Shown here: in pieces, positions 62,455-64,000 of the stretch
Layout: each line of letters starts with the position of its first letter
Position numbering within the stretch: position 1 is the first letter of the stretch
NCBI GenBank assembly: GCA_965248175.1
Contig: OZ252093.1
Span: forward strand, 2,046,001-2,110,000
Origin: VXPQ01 sp965248175
Lineage (GTDB): Bacteria; Bacteroidota; Rhodothermia; Rhodothermales; VXPQ01
Length of the DNA: 64,000 nucleotides
Direction: 5' to 3'
The notes under the pieces: generated by a model
Told to the model about the DNA's origin: nothing
The model's input: only the letters and a program-made list of their open reading frames with translations
Databases searched by the model: none
Made by a program: the position numbers and the translations under genes

Positions 62455-64000
62455 TTAAAGAAATCGCTTCAGGCTGATGCCGATACTGTGGTCGGGTTTA
62501 TCGAGCCTGCGGGAAAAACCGATGCGCAAGAAACCGAAAATACCGTTCAGCGAAACGGTTATTTCATGATGCATCCCCTCTGAAGTAAGGTGAAAATCGG
62601 GCTGTTCGACAAGGGGGGAGGGCGATATCCAGGTCCGGGCGTGGGCTCCGCCGACGATGACGCCATAGCCTCGCCGCGCCAGACCCTGTAGGCCCAGCCA
62701 TTCGAAGGGTGTTGTTTGAAAATTGTGTTCCCAGAAGAATCCGGCATACCGGTCACCCTCATACGGGCGCCCGATCAGTGTACGTAGTGAGCCGAAGACA
62801 AGGCTGTTCCCAAAGCTGCCGTCTATGATTCCGAACCGCTGAACGGGCAAATCCCCGAGGCGGGCGCCCGCTGTGAAATGAACGGACAGGACGTTTGGAA
62901 GAAGCCTCCGGGAGAAAAAAGTTGGAAAGGCCCATTGGATATTTGTGGCGAGGCGTGTGTATCCCTCATTGGCGCTTTCGACTTTACCACGTTCTATTTT
63001 CAGTTCGGCGTAACGTCCCCCAAACAGATTCATCATCATGCCTGCGGGGTCTCCGTACCTGATGGTGGTTGAAGCCGATAACACCTCCTGGTTCGGAACG
63101 AGTGGATTCGGGCGAGGCTCGCCCGGTTTGCCCCAAAGATCGTAGGCGGTGACGGCATCGACCGATTCGGGCATTTCGCGTAGCGCGGCAAGCGTGATCC
63201 GCAAGCGATTCCGATTGTATCCCCCGGATATGCCCACTCGCCGGTTGCGAAGATAGTCGAAATAATCTCCGCCCCCGAAAAGACTGTATAGGGAAGCGTA
63301 CGAGGCGTCGTACCGTTGCGATCGGAAACGGGACTCGACCCCGTGGAAGTAAGATGCACCGATGAAACCATGCTGTTCGGGCCCGATCCGGATCCCACCC
63401 GAGATGTTGTAAGACCATGGGTTTTTCAATCTTCGGCTCCAACCGCCACCGCCCTCTACATACAGACGCCCCGATTCGTATTTCGTGGACAAACCTCCGT
63501 GGAATCCTTCTACGCGGTTGAAGCGAAAACGGGGTTGCACCCACTCATTTTCGGAAATGAATCCCGATAAAGAACTCGTTTCTTCCGTTTCGCCGTCTTC
63601 GTTTGCCTGTGCGTCTGTCTGGCCGGGAAGGCGCATCAGTAACCCGGTCGGCTCGAACGCCTTTTCGAGCGTCATGGTGCTATCTATTCCGGCATAGGCA
63701 ACCCGCTCCGGTTCGTCAAACGGCACAGCAATGCCTGCGCGGTCCAGCAGCGTATCGGCGGCGATGGCCTCCTGGTCTATCCCAATATATTTACCCTCGG
63801 CGTAAAGCGAATCCGGCAGAACCGCTTCTATCCGGTAATCGGTGATTCGGGAGACCTGCCTGACCTTGAAGGTCGGAAATGTCAGGAGCGGGCCAAAGGA
63901 TATATCGACCCCAAGATCGGATCGAAAATCGACCGGGAGCCATGCGCTTCCGTCAAAGGAGTCGTATTGCTGGTAGAGCGTGACGGCTATGCCGGTGACC
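62455..64000 (-). CDS. DUF5686-family outer-membrane protein (5' end outside the window)
   Basis: The frame is open to the right edge (515 residues visible) and the N-terminal part, usually a signal peptide plus a carboxypeptidase-like regulatory domain, is beyond base 64000. LYQQYDSFDGSAWLPVDFRS and PTFKVRQVSRITDYRI are typical DUF5686 blocks. The following beta-rich region (RFRFNRVEGFHGG, then GFFWEHNFQTTPFEWLG and the end GISLKRFL) looks like a C-terminal outer-membrane beta-barrel. The GTG at 63726 is internal, not the start. DUF5686 is characteristic of Bacteroidota; function unknown. Confidence 0.85.
   Translation of the reverse strand, partial: VTGIAVTLYQQYDSFDGSAWLPVDFRSDLGVDISFGPLLTFPTFKVRQVSRITDYRIEAVLPDSLYAEGKYIGIDQEAIAADTLLDRAGIAVPFDEPERVAYAGIDSTMTLEKAFEPTGLLMRLPGQTDAQANEDGETEETSSLSGFISENEWVQPRFRFNRVEGFHGGLSTKYESGRLYVEGGGGWSRRLKNPWSYNISGGIRIGPEQHGFIGASYFHGVESRFRSQRYDASYASLYSLFGGGDYFDYLRNRRVGISGGYNRNRLRITLAALREMPESVDAVTAYDLWGKPGEPRPNPLVPNQEVLSASTTIRYGDPAGMMMNLFGGRYAELKIERGKVESANEGYTRLATNIQWAFPTFFSRRLLPNVLSVHFTAGARLGDLPVQRFGIIDGSFGNSLVFGSLRTLIGRPYEGDRYAGFFWEHNFQTTPFEWLGLQGLARRGYGVIVGGAHARTWISPSPLVEQPDFHLTSEGMHHEITVSLNGIFGFLRIGFSRRLDKPDHSIGISLKRFL

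Overview
The window looks like a chromosomal segment of a Bacteroidota-type bacterium, most likely from the Rhodothermota (Bacteroidota order II) side. Three things point there: two large surface proteins ending in Type IX secretion-like sorting domains (NYPNPFNP signature), a DUF5686 protein, and mostly weak or absent Shine-Dalgarno sequences. No rRNA or long marker gene is present, so the placement is an inference. Genes are densely packed and base composition is moderately high in G+C, which creates many long antisense open frames that I treated as shadows.

Left part (1-28 kb) is ordinary core genome. It holds an HtrA protease (cut by the window edge), fumarase, pantothenate/beta-alanine genes panC-panD, a 3-hydroxyacyl-CoA dehydrogenase, PhoH, DapF, a PpiD-like foldase and an MtfA-like peptidase. 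Next come L27 and an L21 with a repeat-expanded tail, an FAH-family hydrolase, GreA without a canonical start codon, an NlpC/P60 lipoprotein and a bacilliredoxin. A three-gene envelope polysaccharide group follows (flippase, multi-pass membrane protein, FemAB/GNAT-like). A long minus-strand series then runs ldcA-purN-purH-mreB-mreC-dacB-hslV-NYN protein-hslU. The NYN-domain gene sits between the two HslUV subunits.

Middle part (28-35 kb) carries the two sorting-domain surface proteins, divergently oriented around a decayed IS1595-like element, followed by a WbqC-like gene.

The accessory core (35-53.3 kb, all on the plus strand except one fragment) is a probable carbohydrate or polyol catabolic locus. 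It encodes an SGNH-like secreted protein, a large secreted propeller dehydrogenase with HEAT-like repeats and a C-terminal blue-copper domain, and a cytochrome c-DUF6797-propeller protein. It continues with a VanZ-like protein, a ThuA-like protein, a TolB-propeller/PHP hydrolase fusion, three TIM-barrel sugar isomerase/epimerase proteins, an alpha/beta hydrolase, ribulokinase AraB and ribulose-5-phosphate epimerase AraD. No araA is present. A ketose 3-epimerase-like protein could supply L-ribulose instead. This is my best candidate for an undescribed system: periplasmic oxidation through copper and heme carriers followed by cytoplasmic isomerisation, phosphorylation and entry into the pentose phosphate pathway.

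Right part (53.3-64 kb) holds an NfeD/SPFH membrane pair, glycerate 2-kinase, tRNA-Asp and tRNA-Phe, two tandem paralogous porins with duplicated flanks, NAD kinase, a ComM/YifB ATPase and the 3' part of a DUF5686 outer-membrane protein running off the right edge.
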